Shown here in pieces: positions 53,855 to 61,888 of a stretch of DNA of 64,000 bases; position 1 is the stretch's first letter; each line of letters begins with the position of its first letter. The stretch is taken from contig NZ_PPCN01000006.1 of NCBI RefSeq assembly GCF_002906165.1, positions 62,001-126,000 of the forward strand, written 5' to 3'. This DNA comes from Roseibium marinum. Its GTDB lineage: Bacteria > Pseudomonadota > Alphaproteobacteria > Rhizobiales > Stappiaceae. The notes under the pieces were generated by a model. The model made no database searches and was not told where the DNA came from. It saw nothing but the letters and a program-made list of their open reading frames with translations. Position numbers and translations under genes: made by a program.

Positions 53855-54592
53855 TCAGATCACGCCGCCATTGGCACGAAGTGTCTGGCCGCTGATCCAG
53901 CGTCCGTCAGGGCCGGTCAGGAAGGCGACCGCGGATGCGATGTCTTCAGGTGTCCCGAGGCGATTGAACGGGTTCATCTGCCGGATTTTTTCGACGACGG
54001 CATCCGGTTTTCCGGCCATGAAAAATTCGGTTTCGACGGGACCCGGCGCGACGCAATTGACGGTGATGCCGCGCGCGCCGAGTTCCTTTGCCAGCACATG
54101 GGTCATTGCTTCCACGGCGGCCTTCGTCGCGGCGTAGACGCCATATGCCGGTTGATAAAGGCCGACGACGCTCGATGACAGGCTGACGATTGTTCCATTG
54201 TCCGCCAGTCGATTTGAAGCTTCGCGCAGACCCCGAAAAGTTCCGCCGATATTCACGGCGCACTGAGCGTCGAAATCGGCGTCGGAAACAGCGCCGACCG
54301 GCCCGACGCGCATGATGCCGGCGTTGTTCACAAGGACCGACACCGGGCTGAAAGCCTTTTCCGCAGCATCGAACAGATCTGTCAGGCACTGCGGCTCCGC
54401 GACATCCCCTTTTACGGCCAGCGCCTTGCCGCCCGCGCCTTCAATCGCAGCGACAACCCGATTGGCGCTGATCTCGTCACGCGCGTAATTCACCACGACC
54501 GCGTGGCCGTCCCGCGCGAGGCGAAGCGCGATAGCCGCGCCGATGCCTTTGCTGCCACCTGTCACGATGGCTGTCTTGAGTTCCTGTGTCAT
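53855..54592 (-). CDS. Short-chain dehydrogenase/reductase (3-oxoacyl-reductase-like)
   Basis: The 245-residue enzyme has TGGSKGIGAAIA (about 12-23), NNAG near 90, the Ser region SLSSSVVG near 140, and Y-A-A-T-K near 157. The C-terminal GRWISGQTLRANGGVI is typical of classical SDRs. It is divergent from a LysR gene across 94 bases and upstream of the tautomerase gene. An oxidoreductase plus a tautomerase under one LysR protein suggests handling of an unsaturated or aromatic carbonyl compound, which is an inference only. Confidence 0.9.
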   Translation of the reverse strand: MTQELKTAIVTGGSKGIGAAIALRLARDGHAVVVNYARDEISANRVVAAIEGAGGKALAVKGDVAEPQCLTDLFDAAEKAFSPVSVLVNNAGIMRVGPVGAVSDADFDAQCAVNIGGTFRGLREASNRLADNGTIVSLSSSVVGLYQPAYGVYAATKAAVEAMTHVLAKELGARGITVNCVAPGPVETEFFMAGKPDAVVEKIRQMNPFNRLGTPEDIASAVAFLTGPDGRWISGQTLRANGGVI

Positions 54593-54686
54593 ACCGGTCT
54601 CCTTCTTGCTGAGAGAGAACCTAGTGATAAATATCCAGCGAATAATCTGTCTATTTTTGGAAACATAATTCGGATATTACGAACAA

Positions 54687-55583
54687 ATGATCGATCGCCT
54701 CGAAACAATGCGCCTGTTCGTTCGGGTGGTGGAACGCGGCAGCTTCTCCAAAGCCGCCGCCGATCTGAATGTTCCCAGATCGACTGCAACGGAAGCTGTC
54801 CAGCGTCTGGAGAAAAATCTCGGCAGCAGGCTGCTGGAACGAACGACACGGCATGTCGCTCCCACCCCCGATGGCGATGCCTATTACCGGCGCTGTGTGG
54901 CGATCCTGGCAGATCTGGAGGAGGCCGAGGGTGCTCTCAGGGGACACGAACCCTCCGGCGTATTGCGGGTCGATGCCCCTGGAACGCTGACCCGCGTTTT
55001 TCTCCTGCCGCATCTGTCCGGGTTTTTCGAAAAATACCCCAGGATCACCCTGCAGCTGGGCCAGACCGAGCGGCTGGTGGATCTGGTCCGGGAAGGCGTC
55101 GATTGTGTCATCCGGGCCGGAGACCCCGACGACAGCGGCATGATCATGCGCAAACTGGCAAGCATCCCTGAAATCACCTGCGCCAGCCCGGACTATCTCG
55201 AACGTCATGGAACCCCGTCATCGGTCGGGGACCTCGCGGGTCATCGCATGGTCGGCTTCTTGTCCTCGCGCACCGGCGCGGCCCTTCCGTTGGAGTTCCG
55301 GCGTGGTGACGGCTATGAAGAAGTCACTCTGCCCGCGACGGTGATCGCCAACGATGCCGACACCGTTCATCATCTGGCCCGGCAAGGCTTCGGGCTGGTT
55401 CAAGCGCCCAGATATCGCTTTATGGAAGATCTTGCCGCTGGTCGATTGGTGGAAGTATTGCCCGGAGCCCCGCCTCCACCCTTGGCCCTGGCTGCATTTT
55501 ATCCGCAGAACCGCCAGCTTTCCCCTCGTGTCAGGGTATTTCTGGATTGGATCGGCCGCATATTTGATGGCGTGGAGATGTGA
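54687..55583 (+). CDS. LysR family regulator divergent from the SDR-tautomerase operon
   Basis: The 298-residue protein has the N-terminal helix-turn-helix (FVRVVERGSFSKAAADLNVPRSTATEAV spans it, about 9-37) and a CrgA-branch effector domain (LVREGVDCVIRAGDPDDSGM). Its organisation matches the LysR at 52532, and the two proteins are probably paralogues of the same branch, each facing an oxidoreductase gene. The divergent promoter region of 94 bases is AT-rich, but no clear dyad was found. Confidence 0.9.
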   Translation: MIDRLETMRLFVRVVERGSFSKAAADLNVPRSTATEAVQRLEKNLGSRLLERTTRHVAPTPDGDAYYRRCVAILADLEEAEGALRGHEPSGVLRVDAPGTLTRVFLLPHLSGFFEKYPRITLQLGQTERLVDLVREGVDCVIRAGDPDDSGMIMRKLASIPEITCASPDYLERHGTPSSVGDLAGHRMVGFLSSRTGAALPLEFRRGDGYEEVTLPATVIANDADTVHHLARQGFGLVQAPRYRFMEDLAAGRLVEVLPGAPPPPLALAAFYPQNRQLSPRVRVFLDWIGRIFDGVEM

Positions 55584-55642
55584 AATACCGCGCGCGCGAA
55601 TTCAAGGCAGGCTTCCCGTCCGGACAAACCCTTCCAGCCCGC

Positions 55643-55888
55643 TCACTCGCTTGGTTCGGCCTTGTCCATCAGGCCCCTTATGTGCCGCGCGAAGGCCCAG
55701 GTGGCGGGCAGGCCAAGCACCAGCCCGCCGGCAATGGCCTCATGGGGCGTCAACACCCGCCAGCCGATCCAGCTGAAGATCAGCGAGGCGAAGAACAGAT
55801 TGACGGCGGCGGCGCCCGCACCGAACGGATAGAGCCCCACAAGCAGTTTCCAGCCTGGCCACGGTTTCCGGCCGGGAAGCGGGTTCAT
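55643..55888 (-). CDS. Small membrane protein downstream of norD (second)
   Basis: The 81-residue protein has two predicted transmembrane helices (about 14-40 and 48-68; FFASLIFSWIGWRVLTP lies in the first). It ends in an acidic tail. Its ATG overlaps the stop of the preceding small gene, and both follow norD, so it belongs to the nor operon. Position suggests a role like that of NorE/NorF or NnrT/NnrU in assembling or maturing NO reductase in other Alphaproteobacteria, but the sequence gives no firm match. Confidence 0.65.
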   Translation of the reverse strand: MNPLPGRKPWPGWKLLVGLYPFGAGAAAVNLFFASLIFSWIGWRVLTPHEAIAGGLVLGLPATWAFARHIRGLMDKAEPSE

Positions 55889-56073
55889 CGCCGGGCGACC
55901 AGCCAGTGGACCGCGGCGAGCGCGAGCAGAAGTCCGATCGAAGCCGTAAAGAACCAGAATTCGGCGGTTGCCGATTGCGGATTGGGGATCGGCCTCTGAA
56001 CGCCGGCGGCAAGGGCCTGGACCGGAACCGCCAGCGATGTCCCCAGGGCGGCAAAAACGGAAAAGATGCGCAT
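55885..56073 (-). CDS. Small membrane protein downstream of norD (first)
   Basis: The 62-residue protein has a signal-like N-terminus (about 4-23, ending in ALAAG) and one C-terminal transmembrane helix (EFWFFTASIGLLLALAAVHWL). AGGAGACCTGAT upstream is a good ribosome binding site, and the ATG lies two bases from the norD stop codon. It is clearly part of the nor operon. Small hydrophobic proteins are frequent there; NorF is a candidate by size and position only. Confidence 0.65.
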   Translation of the reverse strand: MRIFSVFAALGTSLAVPVQALAAGVQRPIPNPQSATAEFWFFTASIGLLLALAAVHWLVARR

Positions 56074-56074
56074 A

Positions 56075-57997
56075 TCAGGTCTCCTGTATCAGCGAACGAT
56101 AGATGTCGGGAAGCGCGCGGGTCAGGCGCGCCGGATCCGGTAAAAGGGTGAAACCGGCCCGGTTGAAGATCCGCGCGAACCAGTCCTGGCCATCGGCGTC
56201 GATGATGATGGCGTGCGCCGCCTGCCCCTGCATGCGCGCTTCGCGCACGGCCATGCGGCTGTCCTCGATCCCGTAGACGCCTTCATAGTGATCGAGGTCG
56301 TTGGGTTTGCCGTCGGTCAGCACCAGCAACAGCTTGCGGGTCGCGGTTTCCTTCGCCAGCTGCGCCGAGACATGGCGGACCGCCGCGCCCAGCCGGGTGT
56401 AATGCCCCGGCCGCAGACTGCCGATGCGGGCCGTGACCGCTGCCGACATGGGTGCGTCGAAATGCTTGCAGCGCGTCAGGAACACCCGGTCGCGGCGCAG
56501 CGACGAAAAGCCCCAGATGCCGAAGCGGTCCCCCGCCGCATCGATGCCGCCGGCGAACGCCACGAGTGCCTCGCGCGCCGTGTCGATCACCGAACGCTCG
56601 CCGATGACGGCTTCCGTGGAGCGCGAGCAATCCATCAGCACGGCGACACTGAGATCGCGTTCGGTCACCCGCAGGCTCTGATAGATCCGGTCGCTTCCGG
56701 CGCCTGTGGCCCGCAACGAGACCTGGGCGGCGATCAGTGCATCGAGATCCAGTTCCGCGCCCTCGATCTGGCGCGGGCGCAGGATACGGCGCGGATGCAA
56801 GGTCTCGAACTGCCGCCGAACGCGCGTCACCAGACGCGGATCGGCAACGATGCCCTGCTCCGCGTCCGCCTTGGCTTCCACTTCCAGCACGCGGCAATGA
56901 TCGGGCAGATAGGCGCGGGCACGGTGGTTCCATTCCGGATAGGTGCTGTGCTCCGACAGGCGTTCGTGATCGGCGTCCTGTGGTGCGAGGTCCAGATGCA
57001 GTCGCAACCGGGTCGCGGCGCGCCTGTTGTTTTGCGACAGGGTGATGTGGTCCTGATCCTCGGCGGCCTTTTTGGCATTGTCCTGATCGTCATCGTCGAC
57101 CGAGCGGTTGAGGTTCATGCTCTCCACCCAGCTCAGGATCGCCTCGAAACGGTGGATGATGAAGCTGTCCTTGCGGTTGGCTTCCTCGCGATCCTCACGC
57201 TTGCCGACTTTCCGGGTCGTCGTCGCCAGGCCCGGCGGGGCCGTTCCGGCCTCCGGATCGGCGGCCGCCTTGCCGGGCGCCGCACGCTCCAGCCGCAACC
57301 AGATCGGCACCGGCGCGGGCGGTGCATAGCCGCGCGGTGCTTGCAGCGTTCCGGCCCGATACCTGTGCATCAGATCGCAAGCGGGCGCGCCAGGCGGCGC
57401 CGGATCGCCGAGATGCCATCGCGTCAGTTCCTCGACCAGGGCCTCGGTGCTGCCATGGGCGTGGGATGCGCGCGTTTCCACAAGATGGGCGCGCAACGCT
57501 TCATGGAGGCTCTCCAGTCCCGGACAGGCCTCAAGCACACGTGCCGTCACTGCCTGCATCGCCACGAGATGCCGTAGATCCTCCGCAAGCGGATCGATTG
57601 AAGGTTCCGATGCCGTCAGCGTGTCGCCGCAGGCCGCCATCGCGGCCAGCCACAGATAGGCGGCGCGGTTGAGATCGGCCGCCGGAAACACATCCATCAC
57701 CGGCGGCAGCCGCAGGCGTTCCCCGTCGAAGCTGGCCAGATGTTCCAGTTGCCGGGTGTCGCCGATAGTGCGCAACACGCCGCGGCGATGGCGCGAGGCC
57801 GTTGCCGCCGCCGCGCCGATTTCGACGCCGCCCGCGCCGCCAAGGGCGCGAAACAGCACCGCCAGGCTGACACGGACCGCCTCCAGGGGAACCGCACAGT
57901 CCAGATAGCCTTCGGTTGAGGCCATCCGGCTTGCCCAGTCGTGCCAGAGATTGCCGACGGTTTCCTCGGGCTCCATCAGGTCAAGCGGTCTGATCAT
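56075..57997 (-). CDS. norD: NorD, VWA-domain protein required for NO reductase activation
   Basis: The 640-residue cytoplasmic protein has a long helical N-terminal half. A C-terminal von Willebrand factor A domain begins at about 445, with a complete MIDAS motif in the order D-C-S-R-S, followed by the conserved Thr/Asp positions (TDGKPND). With the MoxR-type ATPase NorQ it forms the chaperone pair that inserts non-haem iron into NorB. It follows norQ after 13 bases on the same strand. Confidence 0.92.
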   Translation of the reverse strand: MIRPLDLMEPEETVGNLWHDWASRMASTEGYLDCAVPLEAVRVSLAVLFRALGGAGGVEIGAAAATASRHRRGVLRTIGDTRQLEHLASFDGERLRLPPVMDVFPAADLNRAAYLWLAAMAACGDTLTASEPSIDPLAEDLRHLVAMQAVTARVLEACPGLESLHEALRAHLVETRASHAHGSTEALVEELTRWHLGDPAPPGAPACDLMHRYRAGTLQAPRGYAPPAPVPIWLRLERAAPGKAAADPEAGTAPPGLATTTRKVGKREDREEANRKDSFIIHRFEAILSWVESMNLNRSVDDDDQDNAKKAAEDQDHITLSQNNRRAATRLRLHLDLAPQDADHERLSEHSTYPEWNHRARAYLPDHCRVLEVEAKADAEQGIVADPRLVTRVRRQFETLHPRRILRPRQIEGAELDLDALIAAQVSLRATGAGSDRIYQSLRVTERDLSVAVLMDCSRSTEAVIGERSVIDTAREALVAFAGGIDAAGDRFGIWGFSSLRRDRVFLTRCKHFDAPMSAAVTARIGSLRPGHYTRLGAAVRHVSAQLAKETATRKLLLVLTDGKPNDLDHYEGVYGIEDSRMAVREARMQGQAAHAIIIDADGQDWFARIFNRAGFTLLPDPARLTRALPDIYRSLIQET

Positions 57998-58010
57998 GAC
58001 GGCTCCCGTT

Positions 58011-58820
58011 CTACCCGTAGACCACGGCGATCAGATCGCGCAGCGCCTGCTGTACATCCGCCTCGTCCGTCAGCGGTTCGATCACGGCAACTTCCAGCGC
58101 CCGCTCAAGCGGCATGCCGCCGGCAATCAGCGTGGCCGCATAGATCAGCAGCCGCGTCGAAATCCCTTCTTCCAGGTCCATTCCCGACAGGGTTCGAACA
58201 TGGCCGGCGAGCCGCACCAGCGGCGCAACGCGATTTTCCTCCAGCCCGCTCTCGCGTGTGACGACGGCGATTTCGGTGGCCGCATCCGGGAAACCGAAGC
58301 CGATCGACAGGAACCGCTGCCGGGTGGAAGGTTTCAGGCGTTTGAGGATATTCTGATAGCCGGGGTTGTAGCTCGCCACCAGCATGAAGCCTGACGGGGC
58401 CGCCAGTTCCTCGCCGGTGCGGTCGATCAACAGCCGGCGGCGGTTGTCGGTCAGCGGATGCAGCACGACGGTGACATCCTTGCGTGCCTCGACGACCTCG
58501 TCGAGATAGCAGATCGCACCTTCCCGTACCGCCCGGGTCAAGGGCCCGTCGACCCACTCCGTCTCGCCGCCGCGCAGCAGGTAGCGGCCGATCAGATCGG
58601 CCGCCGAAAGATCGTCGTGACAGGCGACCGTGTAGAGCGGGCGGCCGAGTCTGGCCGCCATATGCTCCACGAACCGCGTCTTGCCGCAGCCGGTCGGCCC
58701 CTTCAAAAGAAGGGGCAAACCATTCGCGTGGGCCGTCTCGAAAACCGTGCATTCGTTGCCGACAGGGCGATAGAACGGGACATCCTGCTGTCCCGCGATA
58801 TCCGTCATGTGCGCGTTCAT
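58011..58820 (-). CDS. norQ: NorQ, MoxR-family AAA+ ATPase
   Basis: The 269-residue protein has Walker A GPTGCGKT at 41-48 and a Walker B region in ICYLDEVVEA. Sensor and arginine-finger positions fall within KRLKPSTRQRFLSI. It works with NorD as a metallochaperone ATPase for the NO reductase FeB site. The start overlaps the norB stop by four bases, and an alternative ATG lies five codons inside. Confidence 0.94.
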   Translation of the reverse strand: MNAHMTDIAGQQDVPFYRPVGNECTVFETAHANGLPLLLKGPTGCGKTRFVEHMAARLGRPLYTVACHDDLSAADLIGRYLLRGGETEWVDGPLTRAVREGAICYLDEVVEARKDVTVVLHPLTDNRRRLLIDRTGEELAAPSGFMLVASYNPGYQNILKRLKPSTRQRFLSIGFGFPDAATEIAVVTRESGLEENRVAPLVRLAGHVRTLSGMDLEEGISTRLLIYAATLIAGGMPLERALEVAVIEPLTDEADVQQALRDLIAVVYG

Positions 58821-60172
58821 GCCCGCTCTCCGTCCGGAAGCACATCAACTTTGCCCGGTTCGACAATCTCGCGCCGGATAACCAGCTGGCTGTAGATGAA
58901 CAGCAGGGCTCCGATCACAACCGCAACACCCGCGCCGAAGCGCATGATGTAGAAGATTTCGAGCTGGTCCTGCACGTCCATGTAGTAGTCGCCGACAACC
59001 CGCTGCATGTGGGTCTGGATGGTGCCGGCGAATGTCAGCACGAAGGTCATGAAGGCCATGCCCCCGGTCATCAGCCAGAAGCTGGCCATGTTCAGCACCT
59101 GGTTGTAGGGCGCCCGGCCCCGCAGCATCGGCATGGCGTAGGTGAACATCGCCAGGTTCAGGGCGACATAGGCGCCATAGAAGGACAGATGCCCGTGCGC
59201 CGCCGTCACCTGCGTGCCATGGGTGTAATAGTTCACCCCGTGCAGCGTGTGCAGGAAGCCCCAGACACCGGCCCCGAAGAAGGCGACGGTGGCGGATCCG
59301 AGAGACCACAGCAGAGCGGCCTTGTTGGGATGATTGCGCCGGCCTTTCCAGACCATCAGGAAGGCGAAGCTCATCATGGCGAAGAACGGCACCACCTCGA
59401 AGGTCGAGAAGATCGAGCCGACCCACTGCCAGTATCCGGGCAGGCCGATCCAGTAGAAGTGGTGGCCGGTTCCCAGGATGCCCGAGAACAGCGCCGTCGC
59501 GACGATGACATAGAGCCATTTCTCGATCACCTCGCGGTCGACGCCGGTCAGTTTCAGCATCAGGAAGGCAAGGATCGAGGCCATCACCAGTTCCCAGGTG
59601 CCTTCGACCCAAAGATGGACGATGAACCACCAGTACATCTTGTCGAGGCTGAGGTTCGACGGATTGATGAAGGCGAAGATCCACAGCAGCGACAGCATCC
59701 ACAGGCCGGTCAGCAACACGTTGGTGATCGCCGTCTTGCGTCCGGCAAGCACCGTCAGCGAGATGTTGACCAGGAAGATCACCGCCGCCACCAGGATGCC
59801 GAACTTGACCCACAGCGGCTGCTCCAGGAATTCGCGCCCGCCGTGAATGCCGACGAGATAACTCGCCACGGCGCCCAGCGTGCCGACGACAAGGATGATC
59901 AGCTGCAGATAGGCCAGCTTGACCGAATAGATCTCCCGTTCGCTTTCTTCCGGCACAAGATAATAGGCCGCCCCGAAGAACCCCAGCAGAAGCCAGACGA
60001 TCAACGCGTTGGTATGGATCATGCGGATGATGTTGAACGGCAGAAGCTCGGACAGCGTGTTGGGGGAAATGTAGATCCAGCCCGCCAGCAGACCGCCGAT
60101 GACCTGGATTCCGAACAGCCCCATGGCCGCCAGAAAGTAGGCATACGCCACTTTTTGCGATTGATATTTCAT
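58817..60172 (-). CDS. norB: Nitric oxide reductase catalytic subunit (cytochrome b)
   Basis: The 451-residue integral membrane subunit has about twelve helices and is the catalytic core that reduces two NO to N2O. Conserved haem and FeB ligands occur in HLWVEGTWELV, GTGHHFYWIG and THGTQVTAAHGHLSFYG. The family's characteristic glutamate near the active site is in VEGTWE. It lies 12 bases downstream of norC. Length and helix count fit the short c-type NorB rather than the fused quinol NorZ, in agreement with a separate norC. Confidence 0.97.
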   Translation of the reverse strand: MKYQSQKVAYAYFLAAMGLFGIQVIGGLLAGWIYISPNTLSELLPFNIIRMIHTNALIVWLLLGFFGAAYYLVPEESEREIYSVKLAYLQLIILVVGTLGAVASYLVGIHGGREFLEQPLWVKFGILVAAVIFLVNISLTVLAGRKTAITNVLLTGLWMLSLLWIFAFINPSNLSLDKMYWWFIVHLWVEGTWELVMASILAFLMLKLTGVDREVIEKWLYVIVATALFSGILGTGHHFYWIGLPGYWQWVGSIFSTFEVVPFFAMMSFAFLMVWKGRRNHPNKAALLWSLGSATVAFFGAGVWGFLHTLHGVNYYTHGTQVTAAHGHLSFYGAYVALNLAMFTYAMPMLRGRAPYNQVLNMASFWLMTGGMAFMTFVLTFAGTIQTHMQRVVGDYYMDVQDQLEIFYIMRFGAGVAVVIGALLFIYSQLVIRREIVEPGKVDVLPDGERA

Positions 60173-60184
60173 GAGTTTTCTCCC

Positions 60185-60637
60185 TCAGCCCGCGTCGTTC
60201 GGCGGCCAGTTCTGGGTGTCGGTCTGGTCGGCCCAGCGCAGGAATTCCGCCAGCCCGCGCATCTCTTCCTCGTTGATGACGAAATGCGGCATCTGGCGGC
60301 GGCCTTCCACTCCGGAGGGCTGTGCCTGCATCCAGCCATCGAGGATTTCATAGGCGGACTCGGGATCGTCCATGACGCCCCAGCGGGTCATCACATTGCC
60401 CAGCTCGGGCGCGAAATAAGCCCCTTCGCCATGCAGCGTGTGACAGTTGATACAACTGTGCCGCTCCCAGACTTCCTTGCCGAGCTTGACCTCTTCGCTC
60501 AGCGGCATGCCTGCGGTCGACGTGGCCACCACATAGCGGTGGCTATGAACCGTCATGGCCACGAAAACGACTATGAAGAACAGCGATCCCCCATAAAAAA
60601 CGTTTCTGGCCCGCGACTTAGTAAGGATCTCTGACAT
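60185..60637 (-). CDS. norC: Nitric oxide reductase cytochrome c subunit
   Basis: The 150-residue protein has one N-terminal membrane anchor (about 13-31) and a periplasmic cytochrome c domain with the haem motif C62-I-N-C65-H66. A methionine ligand follows in RRQMPHF. It passes electrons from pseudoazurin or cytochrome c to NorB. ATG 60637 gives the normal family N-terminus and length; an upstream in-frame start would run through the regulatory box. A TTG-N8-CAA box is centred about 70 bases upstream, consistent with NnrR control. Confidence 0.96.
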   Translation of the reverse strand: MSEILTKSRARNVFYGGSLFFIVVFVAMTVHSHRYVVATSTAGMPLSEEVKLGKEVWERHSCINCHTLHGEGAYFAPELGNVMTRWGVMDDPESAYEILDGWMQAQPSGVEGRRQMPHFVINEEEMRGLAEFLRWADQTDTQNWPPNDAG

Positions 60638-60699
60638 CGTGCCAAACCTGATCGTTGTTGCGGATCCAACCGGATTACAGCGATCCGAAACAGCCGATG

Positions 60700-60713
60700 T
60701 TGTTGCAGGACAA
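60700..60713. promoter_or_regulatory. NnrR/Dnr-FNR-type box upstream of norC
   Basis: TTGTTGCAGGACAA fits TTG-N8-CAA, the half-site arrangement used by Crp-Fnr regulators of denitrification. Its centre is about 70 bases upstream of the norC ATG, compatible with a -41.5 class II promoter and a leader of roughly 28 bases. It differs from the box upstream of the pseudoazurin gene at a single position. Confidence 0.75.
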
Positions 60714-60830
60714 AGAAGTCGGAGAATTTGCGTGTCATGAAGAAGAACATTCACGGTCAGGCGTCGGGGGCTCCTGATATTCCTGAACAGTACGCTTTGG
60801 GGCGCTTAAGAACGCACGGAGTATCGTGCC

Positions 60831-61040
60831 ATGAAACAAGCGAAGATCGACGATCCGGATCTGCCATTGACCCTTTTGTTCAAGGTCTGGCCGCAGACCC
60901 CTGCCGTGTTCATCCGGCACAGGATGCTTTGCTACGGCTGCCCGATCGCGCCGTTCCACACGATCATCGATGCCTGCAGGGAATATGACCTGGATGAGCA
61001 GGATTTTCGCGCCGAGCTTCGCGCCGCGGCGGGGTTGTGA
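60831..61040 (+). CDS. DUF1858-type small Cys protein between norC and nnrR
   Basis: The 69-residue protein resembles the DUF1858 family: a helical start (PLTLLFKVWPQTPAVFIRH), then CYGCP with C34 and C37, and a second acidic helix (DACREYDLDEQDFRAEL). Members often sit next to nitrite reductase, NO reductase or hybrid-cluster genes and are proposed to take part in thiol or iron-sulfur/nitrosative chemistry. It is divergent from norC, so the NnrR box may serve it also. The ribosome binding site (GGAG, nine bases upstream) is modest. Confidence 0.82.
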   Translation: MKQAKIDDPDLPLTLLFKVWPQTPAVFIRHRMLCYGCPIAPFHTIIDACREYDLDEQDFRAELRAAAGL

Positions 61041-61092
61041 CCGCGCGGCCTCATGGCCCCGTCGGACAGGGTCCGGTCAACGGCGGACGGGA

Positions 61093-61788
61093 TTACCCCG
61101 CGACACCGCTTAACAGGACCAGCTGATGCGGCTCGGTCACCACGATGTGCCGCCGCGTGCTCTCCACGATGCCCTGTTTCTGCCAGGCGCTCAGCACCCG
61201 GCTGACCGTGTGCAATGTCGTGCCGGTCATTTCCGAAATGTTCTGCCGCGTCACCGGAAAGGCGATCTCGATGCCGTTATCGACCTTCCGGCCGGACTGG
61301 TTGACCATTCTGAGCAGCGCCGAAGCGAGTCGCTGTTCCACGGCCTGCGTCGCCAGTTCGGTCAGTTGCGACTGGATATCCTGCATCCGGTCGCCGACGA
61401 CCTTGTAGGTCTCGGACGCGAACCCGTCGTATTTCGCAGTGAATTCATCCCAAAGCCGCATCGGCCATGACAAGGCCAGTGTTTCGGCGGCCGTGATCGC
61501 CGTTGCGGGGTAGGTATCGCGCCCGAGCGCGGCCGCTATGCCGAACAGCTGACCGGGTGCGATATGCATGGCGATGATGTGCTCGCCGCCCGGCGTGGTC
61601 TTCACCGCCCGGATATAGCCGTCGAGCAGAAGATAGAACCGCTCGGCGGGCATGCCCTCGGAAAACACCGCCACGCCCTCGTCGAACCGCTTCGATACGG
61701 CCAGATCGAGTATCTCCCGGATCTGTTTCCTCTCCAGACGCCGGAAAGGCGGGAGGCCTACCAGCAGGCTTTCGTCGATTCTGTTCAC
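61093..61788 (-). CDS. nnrR: NnrR/Dnr-type Crp-Fnr regulator of denitrification
   Basis: The protein has 231 residues from GTG 61788. The cyclic-nucleotide-binding-like beta barrel covers about 20-135, a dimerisation helix follows, then a winged helix-turn-helix near 180-215 (TRQNISEMTGTTLHTVSRVLSAW). The N-terminal cysteines that bind the FNR iron-sulfur cluster are absent, as in NO-sensing NnrR/Dnr/NNR proteins, which use haem or another route. Starting at GTG matches the family's usual N-terminus; ATG 61842 upstream would place a regulatory box inside the coding region. It is likely to act at norC and pseudoazurin promoters. Confidence 0.85.
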   Translation of the reverse strand: MNRIDESLLVGLPPFRRLERKQIREILDLAVSKRFDEGVAVFSEGMPAERFYLLLDGYIRAVKTTPGGEHIIAMHIAPGQLFGIAAALGRDTYPATAITAAETLALSWPMRLWDEFTAKYDGFASETYKVVGDRMQDIQSQLTELATQAVEQRLASALLRMVNQSGRKVDNGIEIAFPVTRQNISEMTGTTLHTVSRVLSAWQKQGIVESTRRHIVVTEPHQLVLLSGVAG

Positions 61789-61803
61789 GCGTCGTTCCGG
61801 AGT

Positions 61804-61817
61804 TTGTTGCAGCACAA
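61804..61817. promoter_or_regulatory. NnrR/Dnr-FNR-type box upstream of the pseudoazurin gene
   Basis: TTGTTGCAGCACAA is a TTG-N8-CAA site identical to the norC box at 13 of 14 positions. Its centre lies about 78 bases upstream of the pseudoazurin ATG, similar to the norC spacing, and about 22 bases upstream of the regulator's GTG. It may therefore activate pseudoazurin while limiting the regulator's own expression. Confidence 0.75.
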
Positions 61818-61888
61818 AGTCTGTTCGCCGTGACTTAAGCATAACGGAGCCACAGAAAATACTCCGGAAACGAAGAAAGGGATTTCCG

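Noticed and set aside
53570-54178. 202-codon plus-strand frame across the tautomerase and SDR genes
   Set aside because: Opposite strand of two genes with full catalytic motifs; the apparent match to the broken copy at 50.0 kb comes from the minus-strand tautomerase gene.
58484-60634. 716-codon open frame on the plus strand across norB and norQ
   Set aside because: It is antisense to norB, norQ and norC, all of which carry full family motifs. High-GC codon bias leaves long open frames on the opposite strand, and its protein is a low-complexity mix with no motif.
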